Assembly (NCBI RefSeq): GCF_902686445.1 | Contig: NC_062221.1 | Span: forward strand, 39,882,575 to 39,946,574 | Direction: 5' to 3' | From: Sciurus carolinensis | Taxonomy: Eukaryota; Chordata; Mammalia; Rodentia; Sciuridae | Length of the DNA stretch: 64,000 nucleotides | Part shown: piece after piece, positions 1 to 13,484 of the stretch | Numbering within the stretch: position 1 is the first letter of the stretch | Layout of the letters: the number at the start of each line of letters is the position of its first letter | Position numbers and translations under genes: made by a program | Notes under the pieces: generated by a model | The model's input: the letters and a program-made list of their open reading frames with translations, nothing else | Database searches by the model: none | Told to the model about the DNA's origin: nothing

Positions 1-330
1 CACTGTTGGAAAAATACAAGCAGAATAAAGCACAAGGGATCAGGAGTGCAGAGTAGGCAGCACAGTTCATAGGGGTCAACAGAGTGGTCAAGGTGGCCTC
101 CTTGAGAAGGCCAGACAGGAGTCAAGGTGGGGAAGTTAAGAACAACACAGGCCCATGGGTCAGAAGTGAAGAGACAGAAAGAGCTATAGAGATGAAGTCG
201 GAAAAGCAGGAGGGAGGGACTGTTTTACAGCACTGTGGAGGCCATGGCGATACTTCTGCTTTTAGCAGGCTGAGATGGGGAACTACTGAAAGGTTTGGAG
301 CAGAGCGACATGATCTGGCTTATGTTATAA
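1..330 (+). repeat. L2-like LINE fragment
   Basis: The run GTGGTCAAGGTGGCCTCCTT, with AGAAGG after it and a preceding AT(A)AAGCA-like stretch, follows the L2 3' region as I recall it (a conserved 'gtggtcagggaaggcctc' segment). Divergence is high. The 5' limit is outside the window and the 3' limit is approximate. Confidence 0.45.
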
Positions 331-1960
331 AAGGACCACTCACATTAAGTGTTTGCCTGCTTAGTTTCTACAGAATGAACAACTTGACTAAGTTTTTCCT
401 TCCTTTTGGGAAATATGATTATCCAGCAATAGAACATCAAGGAAGATAGGGATACTTTGCACCTGAATGAACAGTTAAAGTTAAGGGCTTGGATAAGAAA
501 AGTAAGGTCTAGTTGTAAGTTTTATGCTTTTTCTCTGGCAGCTGTGGCCTCTTATCTTTGACCTTTGCCCCTTAGCTTATCCACTTGTCATTCAGGAATA
601 AAGTTACCCCTTGCATTGTTGCCAACTGTATGCCAGTCCCTGGCTCAGCTTTTATTTATGCTTCATCTCTAATACCTGATGGTGCAAAGGATAAATAGTG
701 TCATCTTCATTTTGCAGAGCTAAAACAGAGCTGTATCTCTTCAATACTTCATTTTTTTTCATTATACTATGGTGCCCATTGAGTGTGGTAGGGCTGTTAC
801 AGAATTTTTAGAATGAGCTGTCAATGAAGATTAAAATAATATGCTTTAATGAATGGCACTGAGCATTACATAAGGCTATGTTAAGATTTTTTAAAAAATC
901 ATTATTATTTTAATTTATATGATTCTCTAAGTATGCAGGTTTTTCCTTCTTTGATAAGAACTATATTACTCCTTTCTTGTTGAGTTGATACATGAAATGA
1001 CACAAAATTTATGGGATGAATTTTGAGTCTCCAAAAAGATTTATCCTGCTGCTTTAAGAAAGTGTAAGTTCAGTCTAATATGGTAAGGTGGTATGGTAAC
1101 TTATCATCAAAACCCAGTATAAGTAACTGATTCCAAGTGTTTTAACAAATTCAAAATTTTGAAAGAAAAACAAATATGGATTTTGAATAATAAACTATGT
1201 CTTATTTTCTTGAGTAAATGCCATATGCTTACAGGTCTTTCTCTGTGTGCCTTTATGTATTCTTCTCCTTCATGTGATGGTAGCACAAATAATCCAAGTC
1301 CCAAATGGGTTCTATCAGTTTTAAAATTAAGGTGGGCAATTTAAGTCTTCCAAGTCTGGACTGTTTAGAGTCAGTCTTAGCCAAGAGATGACTGTTATTT
1401 TCCTGTAACCATTTAGAAGTCAAATAATGTGTCTCTTTCTTAAGTCTAGAAGTCTATACTAATCACATATTGCCTTTAGGTACAGTTTATTTTAAACAAA
1501 CTTCAAACAGACAGGTCAGAATAAATTATTTCAGTGTTGGATTGTAATAAATTGGTAGACATATCATCATTTACTGCAAACAAATGTACATGTCTGAAAT
1601 GGGGAATCTTGGACTGAAGTGAACTCAGCCACCTAGTCATTACATAGTGACATGAAGCAGTGCTGCTCAGTGCCATGGTTACCGTCCTGCTGTGTCTGGA
1701 CAAGCTCTTTCAAGTTCACCTCAGTTGCATGAACCAAAGAATCTAGAAATTAAGATGCTATGCATGTGTGTAACTGTGTCCAGTTGAAATAACATTTTCT
1801 TCTTACAGAGCATTTATTATAAGAATATCAAAAAAAGGCAAAGCAAAGCACAGAAAACAAAGTTTTCTAAAATTGATATCAGTTTATTCACTTTTCAAAA
1901 TCTACTCTAGAAATCCACCTACTAGGGAAAAAAAAAATCAGAAGATAAAAATGATGTCCA

Positions 1961-2083
1961 GGTCTAGGGTTGTAGCTCAGTGGTACAGCACTTGCCTAGC
2001 ATGTGTGAGGCACTGGGTACTATTCCTAGCACCACATATAAATAAAATAAAGGTTCATTGACAATTTAAAAAAATTCAGGAAA
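1961..2083 (+). repeat. ID SINE, sense
   Basis: A tRNA-like head is present (GGTTGTAGCTCAGTGGTACA, then GCACTTGCCTAGCATG, an A/B-box layout of the tRNA-Ala-derived ID family), followed by an A-rich tail with AAATAAAATAAAGG. It is flanked by near-identical direct repeats AAAAATGATGTCCA (1947-1960) and AAAAATGTTGTCCA (2084-2097), the target-site duplication. Confidence 0.9.
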
Positions 2084-3544
2084 AAAAATGTTGTCCAAAA
2101 ACACATCTCCTCAAATGAACACAGCTTAAGAAAGAGAAATAATTAGGAGTCCATATTACTTGCTTAGAAAAATGTCTGCCTTTCCAAGAAAGTTACCTCT
2201 ATTTTCTAGGCTAATATAACCAACATTTTCCCTTCCTACACATGAAGTTTAACTGAAAATATTAGTGGCCTCCATTACATTTCTGCACAAGAGTTCAAAA
2301 GGCAAGATTATGATGTAAATGAGTCTGGTAGATTCTCTTTTGCCCGGGCAAAAACACAAGTTCACTTGTTCAAGATGATAAAGGGTTAAATCCAGAGTTC
2401 ATAATGTGACCTTATCCCATGACACTCCCTCCCCCTTTTACTTGATGAAAATATGTTCATGTGAAGTGAATTCTGAAACCGAATCCGCTGAACATGCTCA
2501 GCATTTGGTACCAGATTTGTACTGTGACATTCAAACTTCTGCCATGGCCATTGCAATGTAAATAGGAAATTCTAAATGTGATTTGAATTGCCCTTTGGGG
2601 AGTTTTACAATGAGAGACGGTACATTTCCAAGGTAGCCAATAGTTAATATGGAGCAAGCCACAGCGGTCGGGCTGGAGACTGTTCTGCTTCAGAGCGCAA
2701 GTTGACAGGAAACTCCGCACGCCTTCAACCCAACCAAGGGAATTTGGCGGTTGACATAACCATATATAGTTTTGAAATATTTTCTCTTGTTAGAAATGTT
2801 TTAGATTAGCCCATGAACATAGGCACCGTCATTATTCACATACGTGATTCAGTCTTGAGGTGACAGCTGCCTTGGAGATCCTACTTGAGAGATTGGCATA
2901 AGCAACAACTTCTTCTCAATTAGAAACCAGCTTTTGTAATTACTGGAGGTCAGCGTTGCCTATATTGAAGCATTTTTTTGTACTAACGAATGTACTCTTG
3001 CAGCAAATGGAGGTGCTCAGAGCTTCCCATGAAATTCAAGTTAGTAAGTGAATGTTGTCATGTTACACACAGAAAATACATCATGAATTCAAATTTTTCA
3101 AGATATGTTCAGGAATTTTAAAGTCAGAAGTATATTCAACAGCATTGAATTGTGTGTATTTTGTGATATTTTCTGATATAAAATTTTACTTGATGAGACT
3201 TTGCTGGAATGTAGGGAGGGATTAAGTAGCCTTAAGAGAAGCGCATTGCTGACGTTGTCCACTAGAGGGCCGTGGTTCCCGCATTCACTGTGAGTCTATA
3301 CCAAGGCTCAAAGAAAAAGGTAAATGCTATTATTTCCTCTCAAAGTCTTTGTTTCATATATCTAACATATATTACAAACATATGATAATATGTTTTCTAA
3401 AATAGATGTAGAAATGTGCAGTGGAAAGAAGCTTCTCTATGGATTTCCCCTTCAAGCTCACCCCTCTGACATAACTACCATTAGAGTCTCCTTCCACAAT
3501 TAAGCTAAGCATAATTTGGGGGTTTTTGGGGGGGATTCTTTTTG

Positions 3545-3970
3545 TTCTTTTGTTTTTTTTCACAAATGTGATCGCACTAAACACTTACTATGTTTGGCTT
3601 AGTTTTTATGCATTAACAATATATTGAAAGCAGCATTTTATCTCAGTCTACATAGATTTGCCTTTTCTCTCATATGGTTGAAGAGTATTCTGATGCCTGT
3701 GTCTAAAATGATTTGTTTAATAAATTCCATATAGGTGACATTTACGTTGTTTTCAGTACTTTGCTATTAAAAGCATTGCTGCTGTGAGCATTCTTGCATT
3801 TATTTCTTTGCACAGATGTGAGAATTTCTCTGGAAGTTAAATTCCCTAACTGCATAATTGCAGGGTGTGTTTATTTAAAACTAGAATCACTTATATAAAT
3901 TGGGTCTATTCTCCCCACCCCAAGAAGAAGGTTTCACTAATTTACACTCATACCAACTGTGTGTGAAAGT
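3545..3970 (-). repeat. Ancient L1M-type 3' fragment, antisense
   Basis: The sequence around 3736-3850 (ggtgacatttacgttgtttt, then cagtactttgctattaaaag) and the close at 3938-3980 (tttacactcataccaactgt, then a gtgaaagtgcc segment) follow the well-known reverse-complement L1M/L1ME 3' sequence. It is old and heavily mutated. Confidence 0.55.
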
Positions 3971-5212
3971 GCCTTTTAGGCCTGGCCTTGACAAACACTC
4001 AGAATATAAAAGCCTTGTAATCTTCGCTGACCTGTTAAAGGAAAAATAATATCTTGTAGGTAGTTTTAAATTTTTCTAGGCCCATAATAACTTACCTCAA
4101 TGAATGAACTAACTGTACTTATTTAAATTTTCTTAAACTTGCAGAAATTTGTTTTACAAATTTTATCAGGAGGTGGAAGAAAAGATATCTTAGGCAAACT
4201 GACCCAACTTCCATATACTAGTGATAATAAAACCAGTTGTATATCTAAATAAATGATTACTATTTCCCCCAATAATTTTATCTCACTTGAAAAATTTTGA
4301 TTATTTTGAAACCTCTGCAAAATAACATGGTTAGACATTATCATTTCTATCGTACAGCTAAGACCAAGTGTTTGAACAACACTCTTTTTCCTTCATTGAT
4401 ATTATACTTAACAGTTTTTAAAACTTTGGTAAATAATCTCAATGTTTCTAATCTGAATTTACTTATCCTTCTAAGCCTCTTTTTTTTCTCCTTAGAGGAT
4501 ATTACCATTTGCCCATTCTTTTCTTTCCATTCTGAACTACAAACACGCCCTTTCCTCTCAGTTTTTAGCAAAGAATAAAATGCCCAGAATTGAAATGTCA
4601 AGTATATTTTTCCCTACCAAAATATTTTTATTACTGATTTAAATATGCCCCCAAAGTAGCAGATTGAAAATAATAACAAAAATTGGTTTGTTTGTTGTAC
4701 CAGATCTGTTCATTTTCCCCTGGGGGAAAACTGCTTTTACTTGTGATAGCCACGTATATTCTACATGGAACCAAAATATCCCCTCCAGGGAAAAGTCCAC
4801 CTTGAAAACAGCAAAGGCGGCAAGACTTGTCTACTGCCACCCTGCCTTCCCAGCATTGTCCCCAATGAGTTCCTCTTCCCTCCTTCCTTCCATTCACCAC
4901 CTGCCTGTGTTTAGTTTTGTCTAAGTAGTTCCCATAGGGAGGAAGGTTCCTGAACTTCAATGTTATATGAACAAATAAGTCATGGACTGTGCATTAAATA
5001 GAGGACATTCCAGAGGCTCAAAGGAAAGTCTCACTCAAGGGGATGCATTAGGGAATGGTGAGCAGGAGATGTGTATTCAAGCAGAGAGCATTTCATGGGT
5101 GTTTTCTATACCTGCCAACATGAGGCAACTCCAGCTCTGTGTAATGGCAGCCTCCCAGATGGAGCAGCATTGAATGGTGAAGAGCCATTAGCTGTACTGG
5201 ACCATCACTCTT

Positions 5213-5237
5213 TCTTTCTTTCTTCTTCTTCTTCTTC
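5213..5237 (+). repeat. (CTTT)n/(CTT)n simple repeat
   Basis: Tetranucleotide CTTT units pass into CTT units directly before the T-run of the adjacent antisense SINE, so it probably grew from that element's insertion site or tail. Confidence 0.8.
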
Positions 5238-5238
5238 A

Positions 5239-5427
5239 TTTTTTTTTTTTTTTTTTGTACCAAAGATTGAACGCAGGGGTGCTTAACCACTGAGCCGCAT
5301 CCCCAGCATGCTTTATTTTTTGAGACAGGATCTCTCCAAATTGCTGAGCCTGGCTTTGAACTTATGATCCTTCTTCCTCAGCCTTCTGAATTGCTGAAAT
5401 TACAGGCATGTGCCACCATGCCAGGCT
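5239..5427 (-). repeat. Composite B1-ID SINE, antisense
   Basis: On the + strand: T-run, then the ID-like half reversed (tgcttaaccactgagccgca), then the B1-like half reversed (tgagacaggatctctcc ... ttacaggcatgtgccaccat). This dimeric design is characteristic of squirrel-family genomes. Confidence 0.9.
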
Positions 5428-8400
5428 TATTACTGTTTCAGTACAATGGTTGACTAATTTTTCTGTGGGTATTTTGTTGTCATTGCTTGGCTTTGTTGTC
5501 ACCTACACTAAAGCTTTAGAACAGAATATGATACATCCACATTCCAGTCTTTCTGGATCTGGGGATTTTGTTCATATGTGGTGCTAACTAAGGAAACATA
5601 TTCCTCTTCCCCGCCGCTTCCCTACAAATAAGAATTAGTGTGATATGAGGGCTCAATACATTCTTATTTTGGATTTTTTAATTGTCCTATGTAATTTCCA
5701 TTTCTAGTTACTAACTAATGTATTTCAAATAAAGGGGGTGAAAGGAAGCAGGATTCTTATTAACTGACAATTTCTGAACTTTAAATATGGCATTGCTAGA
5801 AAAGGAAAATACATATGAATCAGGACAAATGAGTTAGTGAGTATATGGATATGGTTATTGTCTGTGAAAAATGAGTTACGTATATGGGATGAATTCCTGA
5901 GTGTGAGCGTTATTGTAAAAAAGTAATAATTTGATAAAAATGTGTTCATACAAACCAGAAAGGAGATTTGTGTAGCTAAATTTTAATTTATTCCTGCCTT
6001 TTGCTATAATTTTCTGTGTTGAAAAATATGATTTTGGATTCTGAAGTTCCAACCGTGCATTAATTTCTTATCAGTTGTACAAAATGACCTTTGGACTGGT
6101 TATTTAAAAATTGTCACATATTCTCCATAACACATATTATGCATAAAATTCTCCATGCTCCATGCCAGAAAGGTAATGAGTAATTTTACAGAGGGTCAAA
6201 TACTTTTAAACATGAATAAAAAATTAAAAGAGTTCCCAGTGGTCAAACGGTTTATGTCCAGAAACCTAGAAACAGAGCTGATTCATTTACCAGACAGTAG
6301 AGCAGTACATAGAAGAGGCACAAGACAGAGAGGGAAAGCTGATTTATTATTTTCCTTTTTCAGCTTTATCACATGGATTTCTATGGTTTAACTGTCAGCC
6401 AAGCATATGACACTACCAGTCCATCTCAATGGTATCCCAATGCCTCCCTGGCTGGCTTGGAGCTAGAGATGACATTGAAGGTAGACAGAGCTGTTCTCCT
6501 CTTATGCATGGGGATGCCCTACTCGTAGCTTATAAATCTTCATCCCTCTTTTGTTCCAAATGATTCCTGCAGTTTTAAGTGAATAAAATTCTGGTTAATG
6601 AAAACACACACAAATAAAAAGTACCCTACATTCTATTTTACAGTCAACTTGCAAAAGTATCTCCTTTAAAAACATTTATACACTCATATGTAGACAAAGG
6701 AGCTATATACATTTCCAATCCCTAAATATAACACAGACTTGACTTTATAACGTGAATACAGTTGATCAGCTCAGTAATTTAAGAGGAAAAAAATCAGACC
6801 AGTTAGAATAGGCAAAATAACCAGTTGAACAATTGGCTTTTTCATATTTTAACCAGCACTTTTGACAGCAGGTTGATTAGGTGACAGTAAGAGGTACATG
6901 ATGCATTAGGATCCCCAGCTGTGCATACACCTTGCTCGTGTCCTTGGGTATACAAGTGTGCTGTTGGCTTTGTCAGGTGTGGGCATGCCACTTTCTATTT
7001 AGTTGCATTCTCCAGATGCACAAAGAAACGTTCGTGTTTCTAAGTAACTAGCTGTGCCAATGTTTAAACCTTCAGATGTCATAAGAGCTTACACTTTGGC
7101 AAACCCTTAAAAGAAGAAATGTCTGCAGTGTTTCTGGGATGTATCATCTTTTGTTGGAAACATTAGATTACAAAGCATTCTGGGAAGAACACTCTAAAGG
7201 GTTTATTTGCTGTTTGTGTAGAAAAGCAATTTTTCCCCTTAGAACAATTTTCAAAAAGGTTTTGTTTTGCAAAACCAATACTTTTATAGAGACATCAAGA
7301 GCAATAATATTGACTGGTCACATGTCTCCAGAATGGTAACAGAGTTCTATCCCCTTCCAGATCTGAAGTAGAAAAGTAAGTACTAAATGTAACCTAAAAT
7401 ATTAGAATCAGTATGTTCGTCATCAATTCTAAACATTTTTCAACTTTCAATTTTGACTTTGTTTGGTTTTAAAAACTAGATTTTATAGGCAATTTTTAAA
7501 AATCATAAAAACATTTTAGTTTCTACCTCTACTTTCTAGTTAAAACTCAGTGGGAAACAGAGTTCATTTCATAAACTAATAACAATAATGACCTGTTATT
7601 ATCTAAACTTTCAACTCTTTCTTTTCCTCATTTGTGGATCCATACTGTTTCAATTCAGTTCAACCAACATCTAATAAAATTGCCATCTAACTCATGACAA
7701 GATGAGTTTTAATCAACTTGTAAAATTCTTATTTGATGATCATGATTTGCCTGGACTCAGCTCTGGCCTAACCAACCTCATCACACCTTCATTTACCAAA
7801 GTCATTTGTCTTTTCTGGAGCAAAAATTTTCCCCTGGTCTCCCTGTTAGCAGACTTTTGACTCCATCCTCTCTTCTCTTATCTTGCTCTAAATCTTGCAA
7901 GTAAGCCTGTTAATAGAACATAATTTACTAATTTCATTTGGTTGCAGCAAGGAAATTAAGACAATATTATCCATGTCACTGGATAGTTTCCTTTTTGTTG
8001 TCTCATTCATAATCTTAGAAAAACTTTGCTCCCAAGAACTACACAGTTAGTTCTCAGAACGAGCCTATTGATTCAACCACGGAGAAGTTTGTTTCTCCAT
8101 ATTTTATTAAACTTAATTAAGTAATGGGGTCTTTTGTCATCAGTCTCAACTTCATCTTCCAGGGAAAACCCACAGCACTTTACCATTCATAAGATGCCAG
8201 CCATTCATTTCTTTGTAGTGCTGAAGGTAATTTGATTTATGACTTGCTCTAGTTAAGATGCCCAGGTCTTCAAGTGTTTTGGACTTGGAGTTAGAGGCTA
8301 AGGTCAAGTTAACAATGGTAATTTGTCTCTCTGTTTGTAAACAATGAATCACCACTTGGATTTTAGGACCGGATGGTAAGCTTTGACTTGGCAGCTTGGT

Positions 8401-9196
8401 TCAAAGGTTGCCAGCAAAATGTATGAAAGTGGCCTGTGTCTGGAACCTCTGATCATAGATATCAAGGATTTTCTAAGGCCACCAATAGAGTCGTGAATAA
8501 TTGGTAAGAAGGAGGTGTGGTTAGAAAGCATTAGTCCCTTGCTCGATTTAGACTAGATTGATTTGATCTAGACTTAATAATATTAAAAGCTCCTCTAGTC
8601 ATTCCCAGGGCACAAATGAAAATGCTTTCAAATTATTAGGAAAGAATGTGACTTATTCAGGACAATATGTAAGGAGAGAGTGATAAAATGAAGTAGTTCA
8701 TTTCAGTCCCCTACTTTGGACCAAGCAAATTGCCACTGGGAAAGGAAAGAGCTTCATGGAGAGTTATAATGTTTTAGTACTAATTGAATTGGAGTTTATT
8801 TTGGAGAGTTGGCAGTTAAAGTAGCTGAAGTGGAGATGCAAAATTTATAAAGGTTAAGCATCTTCTTGTTCTTATTCTTACAGAATTCCCACTAGTGACT
8901 GACATAAAGAAAACCCTGAGATCTGGTCAACTTTGAGTTTTTCCCAAATAACCTCTGTGCCTATTGCACAGTAAGTTTTGGATTAAAATTTGCAAAATGA
9001 GTGAATACAACTGTTATGGATATTCTGGAGTGAATGTTTTTATTTGTATTACACTATTAGTGTTAAGAAAAGAGCATTTGTTTTCATAGGCCATGATCTG
9101 AAAATAACAATTCTATCATTTGAACTGACAAGAAACTACTTACTCTCCTATTATTATTTCATTTTATTGCATCACACAAAGTGACATTAGCTTCTA

Positions 9197-9405
9197 TTTT
9201 TTTTTTTTTTTAAACAGGGATTGAGCCCAGGGACTCTTAACCACTGAGCCATATCCCCAGTCCTTTTTATTTTTTATCTTGAGGGAAGGTCTCACTAAGT
9301 TACTTAGGGCCTCACTAAATTGTTGAGACTGGCTTTGAACTTCCAATTCTCCTGCCTCAGCCTCCTGAGCTGCTGGGATTATAGGTATGCACCACTGTAC
9401 CTGGC
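9197..9405 (-). repeat. Composite B1-ID SINE, antisense
   Basis: T15 run, reversed ID half (cttaaccactgagccatatc), then a reversed B1 half with two copies of the 'ctcactaa(g/a)tt' segment and a terminal gggattataggtatgcacca. Full-length. Confidence 0.9.
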
Positions 9406-10539
9406 TTAATGTCTATTCTTATATTTCTATTTTTTGCTGGTAATATATCTACAATGATAAAGGGGAATAATGTTCACTTTTCAAGTTCAGATTTGAACTG
9501 GTAACTGACACAGGAGTTCCATTAGTGTACTGGAATATAACTTGTTGGCTTTCATTGATCTTGATTAATATGAAAAAATATTTTTATTAAGGATTTATTG
9601 ATCCTTTCATTAAGGATTCTTTGTATATGGATACCCAAAATGAACACCATAAGATTATAATGTAATGTAAGTACCCACCTTCTGGTAGCAAATCTGAAAA
9701 GAGGAAGCAATTACTATGAATTATGTTGCTTTTACCTCTTATATTACATAAATGTTGTCTTGTGTCTCCCTTTAAGTTGATGAACTTGAGTAGAAACACA
9801 GGCACTCAAGTGTTTTCAATTCTAGGGTTTCTTGCCTACAAGGTAAGCAGTGCTCTCCCTGGTCCTGTACTTTGTCTGTCATATCCCTCACCATTGTCAT
9901 ATCTCTGAGTTCTAAATGGATATTATGGACATCCTCCATTATCATTCTGAAGGAAAATTCTTGCATCGAGTATGATTGGTGTGATCCAGTAACTTGGGTC
10001 TTTGAACAAGGATGTCCTTTTTTGGTGTACATCTCCTCTCCTTTAAATTCTGCAGGTCTTGAGAAAAAGCAGTTATTGGTGACATTTTATCTCACATTCA
10101 GTGCTTAGTTGTTTTATAGAGGAACAGAAAATTACATAACCTAACATAACGATTACTCTTGGTTGTAAATATCGTCTAGCCAACTTATTATATACTCAGA
10201 TCAAAGTATAATGCACCAGAATTTAATTGTTAGAAGTGCTTTGCTGATCATTTTGATAGTAAAAATTATTCGAAATTGAAAACTGAATGGAGCTATGGAA
10301 ATTACAGAATTCAATATAGGCCTCAGGGAGCAGGTAACTCTCCCAGACTAACAAAAGGCAAGAATTGGTAACTTCCAATACTCAGCCCGGATCTCTTTCA
10401 CTGAACTATACTGATTCTATGAAGTGAGGGAAGGACATGGATTACACAGCCCTCTTCAAGGGCCCATGAACCAATATGGCATGTTCATATTACCCTGTCT
10501 GTGTAGTAACTGCTGGAATTTAGTATATCATAGTTACGA

Positions 10540-10705
10540 ATGCTGCCTCTAGGGAAATGACTTCACGTTTGTTTCCTTAGTTTCTTCTATAAAATGATAA
10601 TAGTTGCTCCCTCCGAGGTTGCTTTGGTTATCAAATAAGATAATACAGCTAGAAGGCTTAGAATAGTGTCTGGCGCATATAGGTACTCAGAAAATGTCAA
10701 CCCTT
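10540..10705 (+). repeat. MIR fragment
   Basis: The order 'cctta-gtttcttctataaaatgataatag ... gaggttgctttgg ... aataagataatacagctag ... agtgtctggcgcata' follows the MIR core and 3' part. Diverged. Confidence 0.55.
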
Positions 10706-11539
10706 TCATTGTGATTCTTTCTTCAAGTTTCCATGAAATTCATTTTTCACACTTACTATCTGGTCATTCTTATTTTCTCTTATTTCTGCAAAATTTTCTT
10801 TCATCTCCCCACCACCCCTGCCTTGAGTTCCTGTGTTTTAAATATCTACAGAAGGTTAGTCTCTTGACTACAAGAATTTTTAACAGTGCTACTTATTTTC
10901 ATCTTTTAGTAGCTAACCAAAAACAAAGGAGAAGATTAAAAGGACAGTTATGGATAAATTAACCCTTGGTTTTCTGAATGGATGTACGTATTCTGTGGGA
11001 ATTAATATAATCCATCAACATTATACTTATTAGGAATTGTGCCCTATGTGAACATATACTCAGGAAGGAAGTCTAAAAGGAATGAGCCAAGAAAAACCTG
11101 TTTTCAGGAACTGAGATTCAGTCTCTTGGAAGCATCCCCCTTGTGAATCCACATGTTCATATTGTTCTCCAGTCCTGAGCTCCCTGAGTATACACACAGC
11201 CTTTTCAAATCCTCTGCCCTGTCTTGTCCCATCTCCAGCCAGTGCTCCAACTGCCAAGGTGAGCTGACAAGACCTGTTATCAAAAGCATCAGAATGTCTG
11301 CATACTGGTTCAGATTTGCTTGTTTACTGTCATCTTCTGATGCCGATGTCTTAACATTTTTAAATCTATTTGTAACTGGAATGTGAGACTCTTAGGCCAT
11401 TTCAAATTAGAGAAGCTGTATAGCAAAACCAAGCAAATGAACATTAAACCTAATAAAATGAATGTTTAGGAAGTGAGAGAGATTCCCTCTAATCTCTCAT
11501 GCGATCTTTCATCCAGTAATTTCCATTCCACCTTAAAAA

Positions 11540-11560
11540 ATAAATAAATAAATAAAAATT
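11540..11560 (+). repeat. (AAAT)n simple repeat
   Basis: Five AAAT-type units in tandem. Confidence 0.8.
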
Positions 11561-11599
11561 CTTGGTACAGCTCCTATCCCCTTTGCTCTCCAGTTTAGG

Positions 11600-12006
11600 A
11601 TCTCATGTGTGAGACAATGCAAGAAGGTTCAGAGGAGAAATGATTGGGTTATAAGAGTCTTAACCCAATCAGCGAATTGATCCCCTGAGAAGGATTAACT
11701 AAGTGGTCACCGAAGTGGTAGGGTGTGGCTGGAAGAGGTGGGAATTGGGACGTGGCTTTGGGGTATATATTTTTATTTGGCAAGTGGAGACCTCTCTCTC
11801 TGCTTTCTGATCATCATGTGAGCTGCTTCCCTCTGCCACATTCTTCTGCCCTGAGGTCCTATGTCACCTTGAACCCAGAGAAATGGAGCTGGCTGTCTAA
11901 GAACTGAGACCTCTGAAACCATGAGCCCCCAAATAAACTTTTCTTCCTCTGAAATTTTTATGGTCAGATCATCTAGTCATAGTGATGAAAAAGCTGACTA
12001 AAATAC
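11600..12006 (+). mobile_element. MaLR-type solo LTR (5' end degraded)
   Basis: It shares most of its length with the copy at 41926-42358: 'gagagtcttaaccc', a 'tggtaggg' segment, a TATATAT box region near 11764, 'atgtgagctgcttccctctg', and the closing 'gtgagcccccaaataaa' poly(A) signal. It ends '...aaaagctgactaaaata'. These are features of ERVL-MaLR LTRs. No internal retroviral genes are present nearby, so it is a solo LTR or remnant. The first ~25 bp typical of the family (tgttatggtttgg) are missing. Confidence 0.7.
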
Positions 12007-12199
12007 TATCTCTTGCTAGGATGTCTCTAGTGTCCCCTAGCTGAGTTCCCATCTTCAATCCAATATGCATATTATCATCAACATGATATTAGAAAAAAAA
12101 AAAAAACTCATTTTTGAGGACCAATCCAACTCTAACACCAGACTTATCCCTACATCCTGTCCTCTAGTCATGAAGCAAAAATAACTATCCCTTCCATTA

Positions 12200-12403
12200 A
12201 AAGACGTTAGTCTTCCCTGTTTTCCTTTGACTAGGACATTTCTACCCATTTTTCTAGCCCCAGTCCTGGTGCTACCTCATGAGGACACCCTGATTCCCTC
12301 CTGATAAGATTAACTATTTTTTATTTAGGTAACTTAGCTCTTTTTATACGTCTCTGTTCATAGCACTAGTTACATTTTTCTCTACCAGTTTTCCACCTGT
12401 CTT
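12200..12403 (-). repeat. L2-like LINE fragment, antisense
   Basis: The pattern 'cctcatgaggacaccctgattccctcc ... acttagctctttttatacgtctctgttcatagcacta' resembles reversed L2 3' sequence. It continues after the ID insertion at about 12555-12665, so the SINE split it. Confidence 0.45.
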
Positions 12404-12412
12404 CCCAAATCA

Positions 12413-12544
12413 ATATAGTTTTAAAAAAAATTCTTTAGTTGTCAGTGGACCTTTATTTTATTTATTTATATGCAGTGATGAGAATTCAACCCAGTGCCTC
12501 ACATATGCTAGGCAAGCACTCTACCAAAGCTACAACCCCAGTCC
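12413..12544 (-). repeat. ID SINE, antisense, inside an L2
   Basis: It contains 'tgcctcacatatgctaggca' and 'agcactctaccaaagctaca' reversed from the ID head. Exact 9-bp direct repeats CCCAAATCA flank it at 12404-12412 and 12545-12553. Confidence 0.9.
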
Positions 12545-12752
12545 CCCAAATCAGATGTTTAATACTTAAAAATAGACACAAATCATATTTAATTTTATAT
12601 CATCAGTGCCAAGCACAGTGTCCTCTTCCAGTTAATTATTCAATAAGCTATTGAATATATAAGCACACCATATAGGGAGCCAGTGTTCCATCTTGGTGTA
12701 GGATCAGCCTTGCATACATTTATATATTATATAAATATATATATGTCAGTAT

Positions 12753-12777
12753 ACACACACACACACACACACACACA
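12753..12777 (+). repeat. (AC)n microsatellite
   Basis: About 12 uninterrupted AC units, preceded by an AT-rich stretch. Confidence 0.95.
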
Positions 12778-13069
12778 GTATTGGGCTAGAAAAGTTATCT
12801 TCTCTCCTTTCCCTCCTTCCTTTTTTTCCTCTAAACAATTATTGAGCACCTTCTGTGTTCTGAATCCATTGTAAGGTATCAGGCACATTGAGAATAATCT
12901 GTTTCAGTGGTTCCTAGAGAATGGTATCTGAGAGAGATATTTAAGGTCATTTATCTGAATTTCTGGGTCCCTGGATTCTAGTGACTACTAACTAGTTATG
13001 GCCCTAATTCAATAACTCAATCTGTCAGATACCTTATCTATAGATTAAGATACCCGTTGAGATTAGAGA

Positions 13070-13240
13070 TTAGTCATTCTCAACCATAAATTCATATTAG
13101 ATTTTTAAAAATGAAATATATACATAATATAATACTATACATACAAGTTTCCACCAAAAAATTCACTGAATTAGAATCTCCTAAGGGGTCCCAGGCCAGG
13201 GGCTTTAGCAAAAAGCTTGCCCATGATTCTCGGAAACTGA
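13070..13240 (+). mobile_element. MER5-like hAT DNA transposon relic
   Basis: It begins 'tagtcattctcaaccataaa' and has 'attagaatctcctaagggg' followed by 'tcccaggcc' in the middle, like the non-autonomous MER5 group with 'gtggttctcaac' ends. Strongly diverged, and its 3' end is unclear. Confidence 0.45.
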
Positions 13241-13484
13241 CTTGAGCTCTATCTGTTCTTGATGATTTCACGATATGTGAGATTTAGGGCCTCTGTGATT
13301 CTATGACATAGCCTGACAGGCCCCCACCCTGATTGAGCCATAGAGACTCTCAGCCCCCTTTAGCCATTCTCCTTTAATAGGCTGTGAGAACCAGGAACAT
13401 TGTTTCAAAAAACAATCAGATCAGTAGCTGACATCATAGGTCTTCCTGAAAGAGAGGAAAGAGATGCAGAACAGAGATAAGACC

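Noticed and set aside
84..449. 121-codon open frame
   Set aside because: Lies over L2-like repeat sequence, has no recognisable domain and no splice context.
4481..4578. Possible exon after TTTTTTTTCTCCTTAG at 4496
   Set aside because: Good acceptor look, but the following sequence has no cysteine-rich module and no phase-1 donor at EGF length.
11153..11386. Possible exon ending CSNCQ|GTGAGC near 11253
   Set aside because: A good GT donor follows, but the upstream sequence shows no EGF or EMI pattern, and the phase does not fit the phase-1 array.
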